Source of the DNA: Phytobacter ursingii
Lineage (GTDB): Bacteria; Pseudomonadota; Gammaproteobacteria; Enterobacterales; Enterobacteriaceae
Length of the DNA stretch: 64,000 nt
Direction: 5' to 3'
NCBI GenBank assembly: GCA_901456055.1
Contig: CABDWT010000003.1
Coordinates: 69,352 to 133,351, forward strand
How positions within the stretch are numbered: the first letter of the stretch is position 1; each line of letters starts with the position of its first letter. The position numbers were made by a program, and so were the translations under genes. The notes beneath the pieces were generated by a model. It saw only the letters and a list, made by a program, of their open reading frames with translations, did no database searches and had not been told where the DNA came from. Of this stretch, positions 19,163 to 34,153 are shown piece after piece.

Positions 19163-22100
19163 TTACTCGTTGTCGGAACCGCCCAGACCTGCGTTCAGCA
19201 GTTCTGCCAGGCTTGCAGAAGCATCTTCTGCAGTAACCTGCGGTGCAGCCGGCAGTTCGCCCGCTGCGCGACGGCGCATACGATCCTGGTGGTACGCATA
19301 ACCGGTACCGGCCGGGATCAGACGACCCACGATAACGTTCTCTTTCAGGCCACGCAGTTCGTCGCGTTTGCCCGCAACGGCTGCTTCGGTCAGGACACGG
19401 GTAGTCTCCTGGAACGATGCCGCAGAGATGAACGATTCGGTTGCCAGAGACGCTTTGGTGATACCCAGCAGATCGCGCGAGAAGGTCGCACCGATTTTGC
19501 CGTTCGCTTCCAGATCGCGGTTAGCAATCTTGACGCGGGAGTATTCAACCTGCTCGCCTTCCAGGAAGTCGGAGCTGCCTGCGCTTTCGATGGTGGCTTT
19601 ACGCAGCATCTGGCGAACGATAACTTCAATGTGTTTATCGTTAATCTTAACGCCCTGCAGACGGTATACGTCCTGAACTTCGTTAACGATGTAACGAGTC
19701 ACAGCATGCACACCACGCAGACGCAGAATGTCGTGCGGCGCTTCCGGACCGTCGGAAACCACGTCACCACGTTCTACACGTTCACCTTCGAACACGTTGA
19801 GCTGACGCCATTTCGGAATCATCTCTTCGTACGGATCGCTACCGTCTACCGGGGTGATAACCAGACGACGTTTCCCTTTGGTCTCTTTACCGAAGGAAAT
19901 AATGCCACTGATTTCAGCCAGGATAGCCGGCTCTTTCGGACGACGTGCTTCGAACAGGTCCGCAACGCGCGGCAGACCACCGGTGATATCCTTGGTACCG
20001 CCGGATTCCTGCGGAATACGCGCCAGGGTGTCACCAGAGCTGATCTGTACGCCATCTTCCAGTTGAACAATCGCTTTACCTGGCAGGAAGTACTGAGCAG
20101 GCATATCGGTACCTGGGATCAGAACATCGTTACCCTGGCCGTCAACGATTTTCAGCGCCGGACGCAGGTCTTTACCACCCGCGGTACGTTCAGCAGAATC
20201 CAGAACCACCAAAGAAGACAGACCGGTCAGTTCGTCGGTCTGACGCGTAATGGTCTGGCCGTCGATCATGTCAGTGAAGCGGATGAAACCACTCACTTCG
20301 GTGATAACCGGCATGGTGTGCGGATCCCAGTTTGCTACGGTTTCACCGCCGGCAACCTGCTCACCATCGCCTTTCGCCATAACAGCACCGTAAGGCACTT
20401 TATAGCTCTCTTTGGTACGACCGAATTCGTCGATCAATTTCAGCTCGGTGTTACGGGAAGTCACTACCAGTTTACCGCTGGAGTTCACAACCGATTTCGC
20501 GTTGCTGAGCTTGATGCTACCTTTGTTTTTCACCTGGATGCTGGATTCAGCAGCCGCACGAGATGCCGCACCACCAATGTGGAACGTACGCATCGTCAGC
20601 TGTGTACCTGGCTCACCGATGGACTGTGCTGCGATAACACCGATCGCTTCACCTTTGTTGATGATGTGGCCACGCGCCAGGTCACGACCATAGCAGTGCG
20701 CACAAACACCAAAGTCGGTGTCACAGGATACAACGGAGCGAACCTTAACGGAGTCAACGGAGTTCACTTCTAACAGGTCACACCATTGTTCGTTCAGCAG
20801 CGTGTTACGCGGAACCAGAATGTCTGCGGTACCCGGTTTGAGAACGTCTTCCGCAGTGACACGGCCCAGTACGCGATCGCGCAGCGGCTCTTTAACATCG
20901 CCACCCTCGATAACCGGGGTCATGGTGATGCCTTCCAGAGTGCCACAGTCATCTTCAGTGACGACCAGGTCCTGTGCCACGTCAACCAGACGACGGGTCA
21001 GGTAACCGGAGTTCGCTGTTTTCAGTGCGGTATCCGCCAGACCTTTACGCGCACCGTGCGTGGAGATGAAGTACTGGAGTACGTTCAGACCTTCACGGAA
21101 GTTCGCGGTGATTGGCGTTTCGATGATGGAGCCATCCGGCTTCGCCATCAGACCACGCATACCTGCCAGCTGACGAATCTGTGCTGCAGAACCACGCGCA
21201 CCGGAGTCAGCCATCATGTAGATGCTGTTAAAGGAAACCTGCTGTTCTTCTTCACCTTTACGGTTAATAACCGTTTCAGTCTGCAGGTTATCCATCATCG
21301 CTTTGGATACGCGATCGTTCGCCGCGGCCCAGATATCGATAACTTTGTTATAGCGTTCGCCCGCTGTTACCAGACCGGACTGGAACTGTTCCTGAATCTC
21401 AGCCACTTCGGCTTCGGCTTCGGCGATGATCTCGGCTTTTTTCGCCGGGATAACCATATCGTCGATACCAACAGAGGCGCCAGAACGTGCTGCATACGCA
21501 AAACCGGTATACATGGTCTGGTCAGCAAAGATTACAGTCGGTTTCAGACCCAGAATGCGGTAACAGGTGTTCAGCATTTTGGAGATTGCTTTTTTGCCCA
21601 GCGGCTGGTTCACGATAGAGAACGGCAGACCTTTCGGCACAATCATCCACAGGATCGCACGACCTACCGTCGTATCGATCAGGCTGGTTTTAGACGTAAA
21701 TTCGCCCTGAGCATTTTTTTCAAACTCAGTGATACGTACTTTAACGCGAGCATGCAGCTCAGCCTGGCCAGAACGGTACAGACGCTCCGCTTCTTTCGGG
21801 CCAGTCAACACCATGCCTTCGCCTTTGGCATTGATTTTATCACGGGTCATATAGTACAGACCCAGTACAACGTCCTGAGACGGAACGATAATAGGTTCGC
21901 CGTTCGCCGGAGACAGGATGTTGTTGGTAGACATCATCAGCGCACGCGCTTCCAGCTGGGCTTCCAGCGTCAGCGGTACGTGGACAGCCATCTGGTCACC
22001 ATCGAAGTCGGCGTTATACGCCGCACAAACCAGCGGGTGCAGCTGAATAGCTTTACCTTCGATCAGTACCGGTTCAAAGGCCTGGATACCCAGACGGTGC

Positions 22101-23386
22101 AGGGTTGGCGCACGGTTCAACAGTACCGGGTGTTCGCGGATCACTTCGTCCAGGATATCCCAAACGACAGCTTCTTCACGCTCAACCATTTTCTTAGCGG
22201 CTTTGATGGTGGTGGCGAGGCCACGCAGTTCCAGCTTGCCGTAGATGAACGGTTTGAACAGTTCCAGTGCCATTTTCTTCGGCAGACCGCACTGATGCAG
22301 ACGCAGGTATGGACCTACGGTGATAACAGAACGACCGGAGTAGTCAACACGCTTACCGAGCAGGTTCTGACGGAAACGACCCTGTTTACCTTTGATCATG
22401 TCGGCCAAAGATTTCAGAGGACGTTTGTTAGAACCGGTGATCGCACGACCGCGACGGCCGTTATCCAGCAGGGCGTCAACCGCTTCCTGCAGCATACGTT
22501 TTTCGTTGCGTACGATGATATCCGGCGCTGCCAGATCCAGCAGACGTTTCAGACGGTTGTTACGGTTGATCACGCGACGATACAGATCGTTCAGATCCGA
22601 CGTTGCGAAACGGCCGCCATCCAGCGGGACCAGCGGACGCAGATCTGGCGGCAGAACAGGCAGAACGGTCAGGATCATCCATTCCGGCTTGTTGCCAGAC
22701 TGAACGAACGCTTCCAACAGTTTAATACGCTTGGTCAGCTTTTTACGTTTGGTTTCGGAGTTGGTTTCGTTCAGCTCTTCACGCAGCTGCTCGCACTCTT
22801 GCTCCAGATCCATGCTCTTCAGCAGGGCCTGAATAGCTTCCGCACCCATTTTCGCGTCGAATTCGTCACCGAACTCTTCCAGCGCGTCCAGATACTGTTC
22901 TTCGGTCAGAATCTGGTTACGTTCCAGGTTCGTCATACCGCCTTCGATAACCACATAGGATTCAAAGTACAGAACACGTTCGATATCACGCAGCGGCATA
23001 TCCAGCAGCAGACCGATACGGGACGGCAGAGATTTCAGGAACCAGATGTGCGCCGTTGGAGATGCCAGTTCGATGTGGCCCATACGCTCACGGCGTACTT
23101 TAGTCTGGGTCACTTCAACGCCGCACTTCTCACAGATCACACCGCGGTGTTTCAGGCGCTTGTACTTACCGCACAGGCACTCGTAGTCTTTTACTGGCCC
23201 GAAAATACGCGCACAGAAAAGGCCGTCACGCTCAGGCTTGAACGTACGGTAGTTGATGGTTTCCGGCTTTTTAACTTCACCGAAAGACCATGAACGGATC
23301 ATGTCTGGCGAAGCCAGAGCAATTTTGATCGCATCAAACTCTTCGGTTTTAGTCTGCGCTTTCAGAAACTTTAATAAATCTTTCAC
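19163..23386 (-). CDS. rpoC: RpoC, RNA polymerase beta-prime subunit
   Basis: Largest RNA polymerase subunit, 1407 aa, the same as E. coli. The N-terminal zinc site has [20 protein letters not shown]. The catalytic [12 protein letters not shown] with three Mg-binding Asp lies near residue 460. The second zinc site [13 protein letters not shown] and the following RTFHIGG trigger-loop region are intact. Transcribed after rpoB across 76 nt. A long open frame on the opposite strand is a coding shadow. Confidence 0.99.
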   Translation of the reverse strand: MKDLLKFLKAQTKTEEFDAIKIALASPDMIRSWSFGEVKKPETINYRTFKPERDGLFCARIFGPVKDYECLCGKYKRLKHRGVICEKCGVEVTQTKVRRERMGHIELASPTAHIWFLKSLPSRIGLLLDMPLRDIERVLYFESYVVIEGGMTNLERNQILTEEQYLDALEEFGDEFDAKMGAEAIQALLKSMDLEQECEQLREELNETNSETKRKKLTKRIKLLEAFVQSGNKPEWMILTVLPVLPPDLRPLVPLDGGRFATSDLNDLYRRVINRNNRLKRLLDLAAPDIIVRNEKRMLQEAVDALLDNGRRGRAITGSNKRPLKSLADMIKGKQGRFRQNLLGKRVDYSGRSVITVGPYLRLHQCGLPKKMALELFKPFIYGKLELRGLATTIKAAKKMVEREEAVVWDILDEVIREHPVLLNRAPTLHRLGIQAFEPVLIEGKAIQLHPLVCAAYNADFDGDQMAVHVPLTLEAQLEARALMMSTNNILSPANGEPIIVPSQDVVLGLYYMTRDKINAKGEGMVLTGPKEAERLYRSGQAELHARVKVRITEFEKNAQGEFTSKTSLIDTTVGRAILWMIVPKGLPFSIVNQPLGKKAISKMLNTCYRILGLKPTVIFADQTMYTGFAYAARSGASVGIDDMVIPAKKAEIIAEAEAEVAEIQEQFQSGLVTAGERYNKVIDIWAAANDRVSKAMMDNLQTETVINRKGEEEQQVSFNSIYMMADSGARGSAAQIRQLAGMRGLMAKPDGSIIETPITANFREGLNVLQYFISTHGARKGLADTALKTANSGYLTRRLVDVAQDLVVTEDDCGTLEGITMTPVIEGGDVKEPLRDRVLGRVTAEDVLKPGTADILVPRNTLLNEQWCDLLEVNSVDSVKVRSVVSCDTDFGVCAHCYGRDLARGHIINKGEAIGVIAAQSIGEPGTQLTMRTFHIGGAASRAAAESSIQVKNKGSIKLSNAKSVVNSSGKLVVTSRNTELKLIDEFGRTKESYKVPYGAVMAKGDGEQVAGGETVANWDPHTMPVITEVSGFIRFTDMIDGQTITRQTDELTGLSSLVVLDSAERTAGGKDLRPALKIVDGQGNDVLIPGTDMPAQYFLPGKAIVQLEDGVQISSGDTLARIPQESGGTKDITGGLPRVADLFEARRPKEPAILAEISGIISFGKETKGKRRLVITPVDGSDPYEEMIPKWRQLNVFEGERVERGDVVSDGPEAPHDILRLRGVHAVTRYIVNEVQDVYRLQGVKINDKHIEVIVRQMLRKATIESAGSSDFLEGEQVEYSRVKIANRDLEANGKIGATFSRDLLGITKASLATESFISAASFQETTRVLTEAAVAGKRDELRGLKENVIVGRLIPAGTGYAYHQDRMRRRAAGELPAAPQVTAEDASASLAELLNAGLGGSDNE

Positions 23387-23462
23387 GGATTTGCTCCCGT
23401 CGGAGTTAGCACAATCCGGTGCCGGGGGTTAACCCGGCACCAGTGACCTGTTTGAGCGAGAA

Positions 23463-26400
23463 TTACTCGTCTTCCAGTTCGATGTTGATACCCAGCGAAC
23501 GAATCTCTTTCAACAGTACGTTGAAGGATTCCGGCATGCCCGGTTCCATCTGATGGTTGCCGTCCACGATGTTTTTATACATCTTGGTACGACCGTTCAC
23601 GTCATCAGATTTAACGGTGAGCATTTCCTGCAGGGTGTATGCTGCGCCGTATGCTTCCAGCGCCCACACTTCCATCTCCCCGAAGCGCTGACCACCGAAC
23701 TGCGCCTTACCACCCAGCGGCTGCTGAGTAACCAGGCTGTAGGAACCGGTAGAACGAGCGTGCATTTTGTCGTCGACCAGGTGGTTCAGTTTCAGCATGT
23801 ACATGTAACCTACGGTTACCGGACGCTCGAACTGTTCACCGGTGCGGCCGTCATACAGGCGAATCTGACCGGAAGTCGGCAGGTCGCCCAGTTGCAGCAG
23901 CTCTTTAATCTCAGCTTCTTTGGCACCGTCGAATACCGGTGTTGCGATTGGCATACCTTTTTTCAGGTTCTCAGCCAGACGCAGTACTTCTTCATCGCTG
24001 AAGGTGTTCAGGTCAACTTTCTGACGAACATCTGCACCGAGGTCATACGCTTTCTGGATGAATTCACGCAGTTTCGCGACTTCCTGCTGCTGTTTCAGCA
24101 TGGCGTTGATCTTATCGCCAATACCTTTCGCAGCCATACCCAGGTGGGTTTCCAGAATCTGACCAATGTTCATACGAGACGGTACGCCCAGCGGGTTCAG
24201 TACGATATCTACCGGCGTACCGTTAGCATCGTGCGGCATATCTTCGATCGGGTTGATCTTAGAGATAACACCCTTGTTACCGTGACGACCTGCCATTTTG
24301 TCACCCGGTTGGATCTGACGTTTCACGGCCAGATAAACCTTAACGATTTTCAGCACGCCTGGTGCCAGATCGTCGCCCTGAGTGATTTTGCGGCGTTTCG
24401 CTTCGAGTTTTTTCTCGAACTCGTGTTTCAGTTCGTCATACTGCTCAGCCAGTTGTTCCAGCTGATTTTGTTTCTCTTCGTCGGTCAGGCCCAGTTCCAG
24501 CCAGCGGTCACGCGGCAGCTTGTCGAGCTTCTCAGCTTCAATGCCACCGGAAACCAGCACCGCGTAGATACGACTGAACAGACCTGCTTCGAGGATCTGC
24601 AGTTCTTCAGACAGGTCTTTCTTCGCCTGTTTGAGCTGCATCTCTTCGATTTCCAGTGCACGTTTGTCTTTTTCTACGCCATCGCGGGTAAAGACCTGAA
24701 CGTCGATAACGGTACCAGAGACACCGTTCGGTACACGCAGAGAAGAGTCTTTAACGTCAGACGCTTTCTCGCCGAAGATCGCACGCAGCAGTTTTTCTTC
24801 TGGCGTCAGCTGGGTTTCACCTTTCGGCGTTACCTTACCAACCAGAATGTCGCCGCCGGTCACTTCCGCACCGATGTAAACGATACCGGATTCATCCAGT
24901 TTGGAGAGCGCAGCTTCACCCACGTTCGGGATGTCAGCAGTGATCTCTTCTGGCCCCAGCTTGGTGTCACGGGACACACATGCCAGTTCCTGGATGTGAA
25001 TGGTGGTGAAACGGTCTTCCTGAACAACACGCTCGGATACGAGGATGGAGTCTTCGAAGTTGTAACCGTTCCATGGCATGAATGCCACGCGCATGTTCTG
25101 ACCGAGCGCCAGTTCACCGAGGTCGGTGGACGGGCCATCTGCCAGCACGTCACCGCGCTCGATTGGCTCACCCAGAGACACACACGGCATCTGGTTAATA
25201 CAGGTGTTCTGGTTAGAACGGGTGTATTTGGTCAGGTTATAGATGTCGATACCGGCTTCGCCCGGGTACATCTCGTCTTCGTTAACTTTGATAACGATAC
25301 GGGAGGCATCCACGTACTGAACCATACCGCCACGTTTAGCAACCGCAGTAACACCGGAGTCAACGGCAACAGCACGTTCCATACCAGTACCAACCAGCGG
25401 CTTATCAGCACGCAGAGTTGGAACGGCCTGACGTTGCATGTTCGCACCCATCAATGCACGGTTGGCGTCATCGTGTTCCAGGAACGGGATCAGGGACGCA
25501 CCGACGGAAACCACCTGCTGGGTGGATACGTCCATATAGTCAACCTGGTCGCGGCTGAACAAGCTGGATTCGCCTTTGCTACGGCAGGTTACCAGGTCTT
25601 CTTCAAAGTGGCCTTCGTCATCCAGGTTGGAGTTCGCCTGAGCAATAACGTAGTTGCCTTCTTCGATAGCAGACAGGTAATGGATTTCGTCAGTCACAAC
25701 ACCGTCAGTCACTTTACGGTACGGGGTCTCGAGGAAACCGTATTCGTTAGTCTGTGCATACACGGACAGGGAGTTGATCAGACCGATGTTCGGACCTTCA
25801 GGCGTTTCGATAGGACATACACGACCGTAGTGAGTCGGGTGTACGTCTCGAACCTCAAAGCCTGCGCGTTCACGGGTCAGACCGCCTGGGCCGAGTGCGG
25901 AGATACGACGTTTGTGCGTAATCTCAGACAGCGGGTTGTTCTGGTCCATAAACTGAGACAGCTGGCTGGAACCAAAGAACTCTTTCACTGCCGCAGAAAT
26001 CGGCTTGGCGTTGATCATATCCTGAGGCATCAGGGTATCCAGATCGCCCAGAGACAGACGCTCTTTCACCGCACGCTCTACGCGGACCAGACCAACACGG
26101 AACTGGTTTTCCGCCATTTCGCCAACGGAACGGATACGACGGTTGCCGAGGTGGTCGATATCGTCCACTTCGCCTTTACCGTTACGGATATCGATGAGCT
26201 TCTTCATCACTTCGATGATGTCTTCTTTGCTCAGGATACCGGAACCTTCGATCTCATCACGCAGCAGAGAACGGTTGAACTTCATACGACCGACCGCAGA
26301 CAGATCATAACGGTCTTCGGAGAAGAACAGGTTCTCGAACAGGCTTTCAGCGGCTTCACGAGTCGGCGGCTCGCCAGGACGCATCATGCGATAGATTTCT

Positions 26401-27491
26401 ACCAGCGCACTCAGGCGATCGTTGGTTGGGTCGACGCGTACCGTTTCAGAGATGTACGGACCGTGGTCCAGATCGTTGGTAAACAGCGTTTCGATGCGCT
26501 TGTGACCGGACTGGCTCAGTTTAGCCAGCAGATCCAGGCTCAGCTCCATGTTCGCCGGACAGATCAGCTCACCCGTAGACTCATCAACATAGTCTTTGGA
26601 AGCGACTTTACCCGCGATGTACTCAACCGGTACTTCGATGTGCTGAATTTCGTCTTTTTCCAACTGCCGAATATGGCGCGCGGTAATGCGGCGGCCTTTT
26701 TCTACATAGACTTTACCGTTAGCTTCGATGTCGAAAGATGCGGTCTCGCCACGCAGGCGCTCCGGCACCAGTTCCATCTGCAGCTTGTTGTCGCGAATTT
26801 CGAAGACAACTTTTTCAAAGAACAGATCAAGAATCTGCTCAGTGGTGTAATCCAGTGCACGCAGAATAATGGTTGCAGGCAATTTACGACGACGGTCGAT
26901 ACGGACAAACAGGTTGTCTTTTGGATCGAACTCGAAGTCCAGCCAGGAACCACGGTAAGGAATGATGCGTGCGTTATACAGCACCTTACCAGAAGAGTGG
27001 GTTTTGCCTTTGTCACTGTCGAAGAAAACGCCAGGACTACGGTGCAACTGAGAAACGATAACGCGCTCAGTACCGTTGATGACAAAAGTACCGTTGTCGG
27101 TCATGAGCGGAATTTCGCCCATGTACACTTCTTGTTCTTTAATGTCTTTAACGGTGCCTTCCGGCGCTTCGCGCTCGTAGATCACCAGACGCAATTTTAC
27201 GCGCAGCGGTGCGGAATAGGTCACGCCACGGATTTGACATTCTTTAACGTCAAATACAGGTTCGCCAAGACGGTAGCTGACGTACTGCAGTTCAGAATTG
27301 CCGCTATAGCTGGCAATTGGGAACACGGAGCGGAAAGCCGCTTCCAGACCGTACTGCCCTTCAGGATCTTGCTCGATAAACTTCTGGAACGAGTCAAGCT
27401 GGATAGAAAGGAGATATGGAATGTCCAGAACTTGTGGACGTTTACCAAAATCCTTACGAATACGTTTTTTCTCGGTATAGGAGTAAACCAT
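23463..27491 (-). CDS. rpoB: RpoB, RNA polymerase beta subunit
   Basis: Catalytic beta subunit, 1342 aa as in E. coli. Start placed at [16 protein letters not shown]; an in-frame start 14 codons earlier lies in the leader. The rifampicin pocket reads [30 protein letters not shown] in two halves, with wild-type Ser, Asp, His and Ser at the usual resistance positions, so no rifampicin-resistance substitution is visible there. Partial attenuation upstream sets its level relative to L10/L12. Confidence 0.99.
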   Translation of the reverse strand: MVYSYTEKKRIRKDFGKRPQVLDIPYLLSIQLDSFQKFIEQDPEGQYGLEAAFRSVFPIASYSGNSELQYVSYRLGEPVFDVKECQIRGVTYSAPLRVKLRLVIYEREAPEGTVKDIKEQEVYMGEIPLMTDNGTFVINGTERVIVSQLHRSPGVFFDSDKGKTHSSGKVLYNARIIPYRGSWLDFEFDPKDNLFVRIDRRRKLPATIILRALDYTTEQILDLFFEKVVFEIRDNKLQMELVPERLRGETASFDIEANGKVYVEKGRRITARHIRQLEKDEIQHIEVPVEYIAGKVASKDYVDESTGELICPANMELSLDLLAKLSQSGHKRIETLFTNDLDHGPYISETVRVDPTNDRLSALVEIYRMMRPGEPPTREAAESLFENLFFSEDRYDLSAVGRMKFNRSLLRDEIEGSGILSKEDIIEVMKKLIDIRNGKGEVDDIDHLGNRRIRSVGEMAENQFRVGLVRVERAVKERLSLGDLDTLMPQDMINAKPISAAVKEFFGSSQLSQFMDQNNPLSEITHKRRISALGPGGLTRERAGFEVRDVHPTHYGRVCPIETPEGPNIGLINSLSVYAQTNEYGFLETPYRKVTDGVVTDEIHYLSAIEEGNYVIAQANSNLDDEGHFEEDLVTCRSKGESSLFSRDQVDYMDVSTQQVVSVGASLIPFLEHDDANRALMGANMQRQAVPTLRADKPLVGTGMERAVAVDSGVTAVAKRGGMVQYVDASRIVIKVNEDEMYPGEAGIDIYNLTKYTRSNQNTCINQMPCVSLGEPIERGDVLADGPSTDLGELALGQNMRVAFMPWNGYNFEDSILVSERVVQEDRFTTIHIQELACVSRDTKLGPEEITADIPNVGEAALSKLDESGIVYIGAEVTGGDILVGKVTPKGETQLTPEEKLLRAIFGEKASDVKDSSLRVPNGVSGTVIDVQVFTRDGVEKDKRALEIEEMQLKQAKKDLSEELQILEAGLFSRIYAVLVSGGIEAEKLDKLPRDRWLELGLTDEEKQNQLEQLAEQYDELKHEFEKKLEAKRRKITQGDDLAPGVLKIVKVYLAVKRQIQPGDKMAGRHGNKGVISKINPIEDMPHDANGTPVDIVLNPLGVPSRMNIGQILETHLGMAAKGIGDKINAMLKQQQEVAKLREFIQKAYDLGADVRQKVDLNTFSDEEVLRLAENLKKGMPIATPVFDGAKEAEIKELLQLGDLPTSGQIRLYDGRTGEQFERPVTVGYMYMLKLNHLVDDKMHARSTGSYSLVTQQPLGGKAQFGGQRFGEMEVWALEAYGAAYTLQEMLTVKSDDVNGRTKMYKNIVDGNHQMEPGMPESFNVLLKEIRSLGINIELEDE

Positions 27492-27744
27492 AGGGTTCCT
27501 CAGCTCGCTGACAAGTCGACCCACTCTGTCCATCGGAGGGACAGTTTATGCAACACCATTTTGTTGACCGGAAAATTGAATACTTTCCGCAATATCTGTT
27601 GCTATCACGCTTAAATCATTTCATTGCGATTTACACAGAGCGAGAACCCTGTCGCAGTATATTAAGTCGTCGATAGAAACAAACATTGTCAGGACTACCA
27701 GCAGTCAAACAGTGTGAAATGCTGCTGGCGCCTTACAGCGCAAA

Positions 27745-27774
27745 ATGGCTGGTGACTAAAAAGTCACCAGCCAT
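27745..27774 (-). terminator. Attenuator hairpin between rplL and rpoB
   Basis: ATGGCTGGTGAC and GTCACCAGCCAT form a 12-bp stem with a TTTTTA loop, about 38 nt past the rplL stop, followed by TTTGCG. In E. coli the matching hairpin ends about 80% of transcripts, and an RNase III site lies in the same spacer. The spacer 27492-27811 holds no gene. Confidence 0.85.
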
Positions 27775-27811
27775 CGGCCTGATTTCTCAGGCTTCAACCA
27801 GAAAAGTTGGC

Positions 27812-28177
<366 letters not shown>

Positions 28178-28243
28178 TTAAATTGTTCCTGAATATCAGA
28201 ATAAGTTTATACGTAAGCAGATGCTTTACAAAGATAACTGCGA

Positions 28244-28741
28244 TTAAGCAGCTTCTTTCGCATCGCGTACAGCAGCCAGAGTACGAACCAGTTTGCCAGC
28301 CGAAGCTTCTTTCATGGTTGCCATCAGGCGTGCAATTGCTTCTTCGTAGGTCGGCAGAGTTGCCAGGCGATCGATCTGAGATGCCGGGATTAACTCACCT
28401 TCAAAGGCAGCGGCTTTGACCTCAAATTTTGCATTCGCTTTCGCGAACTCTTTGAACAGACGAGCAGCAGCGCCCGGGTGTTCCATAGAGTATGCAATCA
28501 GGGTCGGACCAACGAACGCGTCTTTCAGGCACTCAAACTGAGTACCTTCAACAACACGGCGCAGCAGGGTGTTACGAACAACACGCATGTATACGCCGGC
28601 TTCGCGACCTGCTTTACGCAGTTCGGTCATTTTGTCTACGGTCACGCCACGGGAATCCGCAACTACCGCAGACAGCGCGCCTTTGGCTACTTCGCTGACT
28701 TCAGCAACAATCGCTTGTTTGTCTTGAAGATTTAAAGCCAT
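28244..28741 (-). CDS. rplJ: Ribosomal protein L10
   Basis: Stalk base protein that binds 23S rRNA and L7/L12 dimers, 165 aa as in E. coli. Start at [15 protein letters not shown], preceded by CAGGAGC; an in-frame start 20 codons upstream is in the regulatory leader and is rejected. The complex L10-(L12) represses translation by binding its own leader. Confidence 0.98.
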   Translation of the reverse strand: MALNLQDKQAIVAEVSEVAKGALSAVVADSRGVTVDKMTELRKAGREAGVYMRVVRNTLLRRVVEGTQFECLKDAFVGPTLIAYSMEHPGAAARLFKEFAKANAKFEVKAAAFEGELIPASQIDRLATLPTYEEAIARLMATMKEASAGKLVRTLAAVRDAKEAA

Positions 28742-29152
28742 TAGCTTTGCTCCTGGATGTTTGCCAGAACAAAATGTTCTGGAACTCACTTCACTCTTCA
28801 AATGAAGAGCGTCTGAATACGGTGAGCAGAAACAAGCCAGAGTATCAAAAAAATAATCTTAGCGTTCTGTCACCGTCTACGCAGGGGATTAAGTCTCTTA
28901 CGAAACACCTGCGGTCTTCGACGGAGGCCTGGATAGGCCAGGCTCCAACGAACAAATCTTGTCTATTCGTCGTTATTCAGCCCGTGGCGGCGTTAACTTC
29001 CCTCGTTCACACCAGTCACATAGTCATCTATGTTCCTGGCGATTCACTCAGTTGTCGCCTTGCCACAGCCTGAATATCTCGGATATACGTCTGCACTAAG
29101 CAGAATACGTGGGGGTAAAATTGTAGACAAATTCACCGCCCACGTAAAGGCA
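28742..29152 (-). promoter_or_regulatory. rplJ leader: L10 autoregulatory RNA
   Basis: 411 bp between rplA and rplJ with no gene. On the minus strand it carries GGAGCCTGG-CCTAT-CCAGGCCTCC (about 28922-28945) followed by GTCGAAGACCGCAGGTG, the known E. coli L10-binding leader. A CCAGAACA...TGTTCTGG hairpin is at 28765-28783, next to the rplJ ribosome site. The rplJ promoter must lie in the upper part; I could not place it with confidence. Confidence 0.8.
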
Positions 29153-30370
<1,218 letters not shown>

Positions 30371-30407
30371 TCAAAAGGCGCGAAATTGTATGCCAACTTC
30401 GCGCCTT
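30371..30407 (-). terminator. Terminator of secE-nusG
   Basis: On the minus strand AAGGCGCGAA pairs with TTCGCGCCTT, followed by TTGATTTT. The loop contains the -10 element of the rplK promoter. Confidence 0.82.
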
Positions 30408-30413
30408 GTGCAA
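30385..30413 (-). promoter_or_regulatory. rplKA promoter
   Basis: TTGCAC (-35, 30408-30413) and TACAAT (-10, 30385-30390) with 17 bp spacing on the minus strand. It lies within the nusG terminator hairpin, so readthrough and initiation share the same DNA. Confidence 0.8.
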
Positions 30414-30430
30414 CATTTGATCGCCTTTTT

Positions 30431-30976
30431 TTAGGCTTTCTCTACCTGGCTAAAGTCCAGTTCCACCGGGGTCGCACGACCAAAAATGGAGACGGAAACT
30501 TTCAGGCGAGACTTTTCGTAGTCAACTTCTTCGACCACACCGTTAAAGTCAGCAAACGGACCATCGTTAACGCGGACCATTTCACCTGGTTCGAACAGCG
30601 TTTTCGGACGCGGCTTATCACCCACCTGCTGCAGGCGGTTCATAATCGCATCGACTTCTTTATCGCTGATCGGCGCCGGACGATCGGAAGTACCACCGAT
30701 GAAGCCCATTACGCGCGGAACGCTGCGCACCAGGTGCCAGCTCGCGTCGTTCATGACCATCTGGACCAGTACGTAACCCGGGAAGAATTTGCGTTCGCTT
30801 TTGCGACGCTGGCCGCCACGGATTTCGACCACTTCTTCGGTCGGCACCATAACTTCGCCAAACAACTCTTCCATGTTGTGTAATTTGATGTGCTCACGCA
30901 GCGAAGTCGCTACGCGGCCTTCAAAACCGGAAAACGCCTGAACGACGTACCAGCGCTTTTTAGGAGCTTCAGACAT
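30431..30976 (-). CDS. nusG: NusG, transcription elongation factor
   Basis: Elongation factor that binds beta-prime, Rho and ribosomal protein S10, 181 aa as in E. coli. N-terminal NGN domain ([20 protein letters not shown] to about 117) and C-terminal KOW domain ([23 protein letters not shown]). One nucleotide separates it from the secE stop. Confidence 0.98.
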
Positions 30977-30977
30977 C

Positions 30978-31361
30978 TCAGAACCTCAGGCCAGTGATAA
31001 AGGAAACGAGGCGAACCAGAATACCATCCAGTCCCCACAAAATAAGTGACATAACCGCAGTTACGGCAGCTACGATCAATGTGGTGTGCAATGTTTCCTG
31101 GCGAGTCGGCCAAATTACCTTACGGACTTCAGTTCTCGCTTCGCGGGCAAACGCAACGGTCGCTTTACCCTTCGTCGTCAACAGCGCGACACCACCTGCT
31201 GCAGCAATCAGAATCACAACGGCCAGCGCACGCAGCGGCAGCATCATGTCACGATAAAGGTAGTTGCCAACGATCGCTACGAGCAACAGAACAGCAACAA
31301 CAACCCACTTCATCGCTTCCAGGCCGCGCCCGCTCCCTTGAGCTTCGGTATTCGCACTCAT
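30978..31361 (-). CDS. secE: SecE, preprotein translocase subunit
   Basis: Essential SecYEG channel subunit, 127 aa as in E. coli, with three membrane segments (about 19-36, 45-63, 93-111). The conserved cytoplasmic helix [20 protein letters not shown] is intact. Start placed at [11 protein letters not shown]; a start 20 codons upstream is not supported by homology. Co-transcribed with nusG. Confidence 0.97.
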
Positions 31362-31532
31362 AAACCAACCTGTTACAAGAATCAGACAAACATTTTTGCC
31401 CCGCATAGGCGAGGCAACCAAACCGAAATGCTCTGGCGCGTTTCGGATTTAACGCCATCTACAGAGCCTGTCTCAGCAATGATTATGACAAAAAAAATCA
31501 CTGATGAGCCAGGTTCTGATTCGAGAGCGTGC

Positions 31533-31559
31533 AAAAAGGGCATCAAATGATGCCCTTTT
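31533..31559 (-). terminator. Terminator of the thrU-tufB operon
   Basis: AAAAGGGCATCA and TGATGCCCTTTT form a 12-bp stem 31 bp after the tufB stop, with a T-run on the transcribed side. Confidence 0.88.
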
Positions 31560-31589
31560 CTTACGCTTAGCGTCAAATGTTATCAGCGA

Positions 31590-32810
<1,221 letters not shown>

Positions 32811-32889
32811 TCACCACATCAACCAGGCAACATGCCCGACTTGTTGAATGCAATAAACAGAGAGAAACAGGGGAGGAGAGATAAAGAAG

Positions 32890-32965
32890 TGGTGCTGATA
32901 CCCAGAGTCGAACTGGGGACCTCACCCTTACCAAGGGTGCGCTCTACCAACTGAGCCATATCAGC
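32890..32965 (-). tRNA. thrT: tRNA-Thr (GGT)
   Basis: 76 nt on the minus strand from GCTGATATGGCTCAGTTGG to an encoded CCA end. The anticodon loop has GGT in CTTGGTAAG. Fourth tRNA of the thrU-tyrU-glyT-thrT-tufB operon. Confidence 0.97.
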
Positions 32966-32970
32966 ACGTC

Positions 32971-33045
<75 letters not shown>

Positions 33046-33154
33046 ATCCTAAAACTCGGCTACCCTATTCTTTCTGTGTTTCAGGAGAAGAAAACTCTCC
33101 CTTTGAGTTGATTCAGTTTTGACACCAACTCTGGTCACACAAGGTGACCGAAAA

Positions 33155-33239
<85 letters not shown>

Positions 33240-33247
33240 GGACTTGA

Positions 33248-33323
<76 letters not shown>

Positions 33324-33337
33324 ATCAAGTAGCGCGC

Positions 33338-33366
33338 ATTCTAGGGAGACAGCGCGCTTGATGCAA
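33338..33366 (-). promoter_or_regulatory. Promoter of the thrU-tufB operon
   Basis: TTGCAT (-35, 33361-33366) and TAGAAT (-10, 33338-33343), 17 bp apart, on the minus strand. A GCGCGC discriminator follows, typical of stringently controlled stable-RNA promoters. Confidence 0.88.
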
Positions 33367-34153
33367 CTAAAAAATTGCACAAATTGTTCTATCGCTCACA
33401 TTTTGCACGACAAGGCCGTTAAATGCTGCTATTTCAAGCAAATCAGCGGAAAAAACCAATACCGGAACCGTGATTAACGGGCATCTCCCTTCAACTTTTA
33501 TGCCAGGCGTATCTCACGTTTGCTTGCATAAGGTGCATTTGCCTTCTCCCCATAGGTCTTCTTAACCCATCAGTAAGAAATCCCGCGTTTAAGGAGGGCG
33601 AGATGGTCATACCTCAACAGGCGGAATGCTGGCTGCATTGATTTATAGCACCGTAAAGACGCCCGGATGCCCGACCATGCAACCATTAAGATGCATTGAG
33701 TCCATCGCCGGCTCCGCCAGGCGCTGTAGATGATGCCTTATTAAGGCAATTGTGAAACGGGCGTATGCCGGCAATGCGACCTTTTCTCGTGCCGGTTCGC
33801 ACACAGAAGGTTTCAACCGTATATAGGGATAACGCCGGGCTGGTGAAATAGAGGATTACCTGGACTCAACAGATGGAAGCACACATTCAGCTGCGAATTA
33901 TTTCCCGCGTTTATTCGAGGCAAGTCAGGTAACCTGCGCTATTGTCGGCGGTCTCTGAAACGTGATGCTTTCTCCGGAAAGCATCATGCAGACGCGATTT
34001 TTCATATTATTCCCTGTCATCTGGTGTTAACCTCCTGCCCATTGTCCTAACTTATATCAATAACGTCGCGCCATCGCATTACCTTAAAAGAAGGCTTCTC
34101 GCTCCGTGTCAGAAGCATACGTGGCGAGCTACCATGGCAGGCAGAAAAAGCTT
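33367..34153. other. Long intergenic region between the tRNA operon and coaA
   Basis: 787 bp with no gene I can support, clearly longer than the few hundred bp I recall for E. coli. The part next to the tRNA promoter is AT-rich and probably includes the upstream activating region. Around 33600-33950 all frames are broken by stops and match nothing I recognise. A perfect 10-bp inverted repeat TGATGCTTTC-TCCG-GAAAGCATCA is at 33963-33986. The coaA promoter must lie in the last part. Confidence 0.6.

Noticed and set aside
19289-23293. Long open frames antisense to rpoC
   Set aside because: Coding shadows of rpoC produced by the same codon bias; no ribosome sites or recognisable motifs.
23553-27614. 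A 1353-codon open frame antisense to rpoB
   Set aside because: It mirrors a highly expressed conserved gene with strong codon bias, its translation has no domain-like pattern, and the opposite strand is certain to be rpoB.
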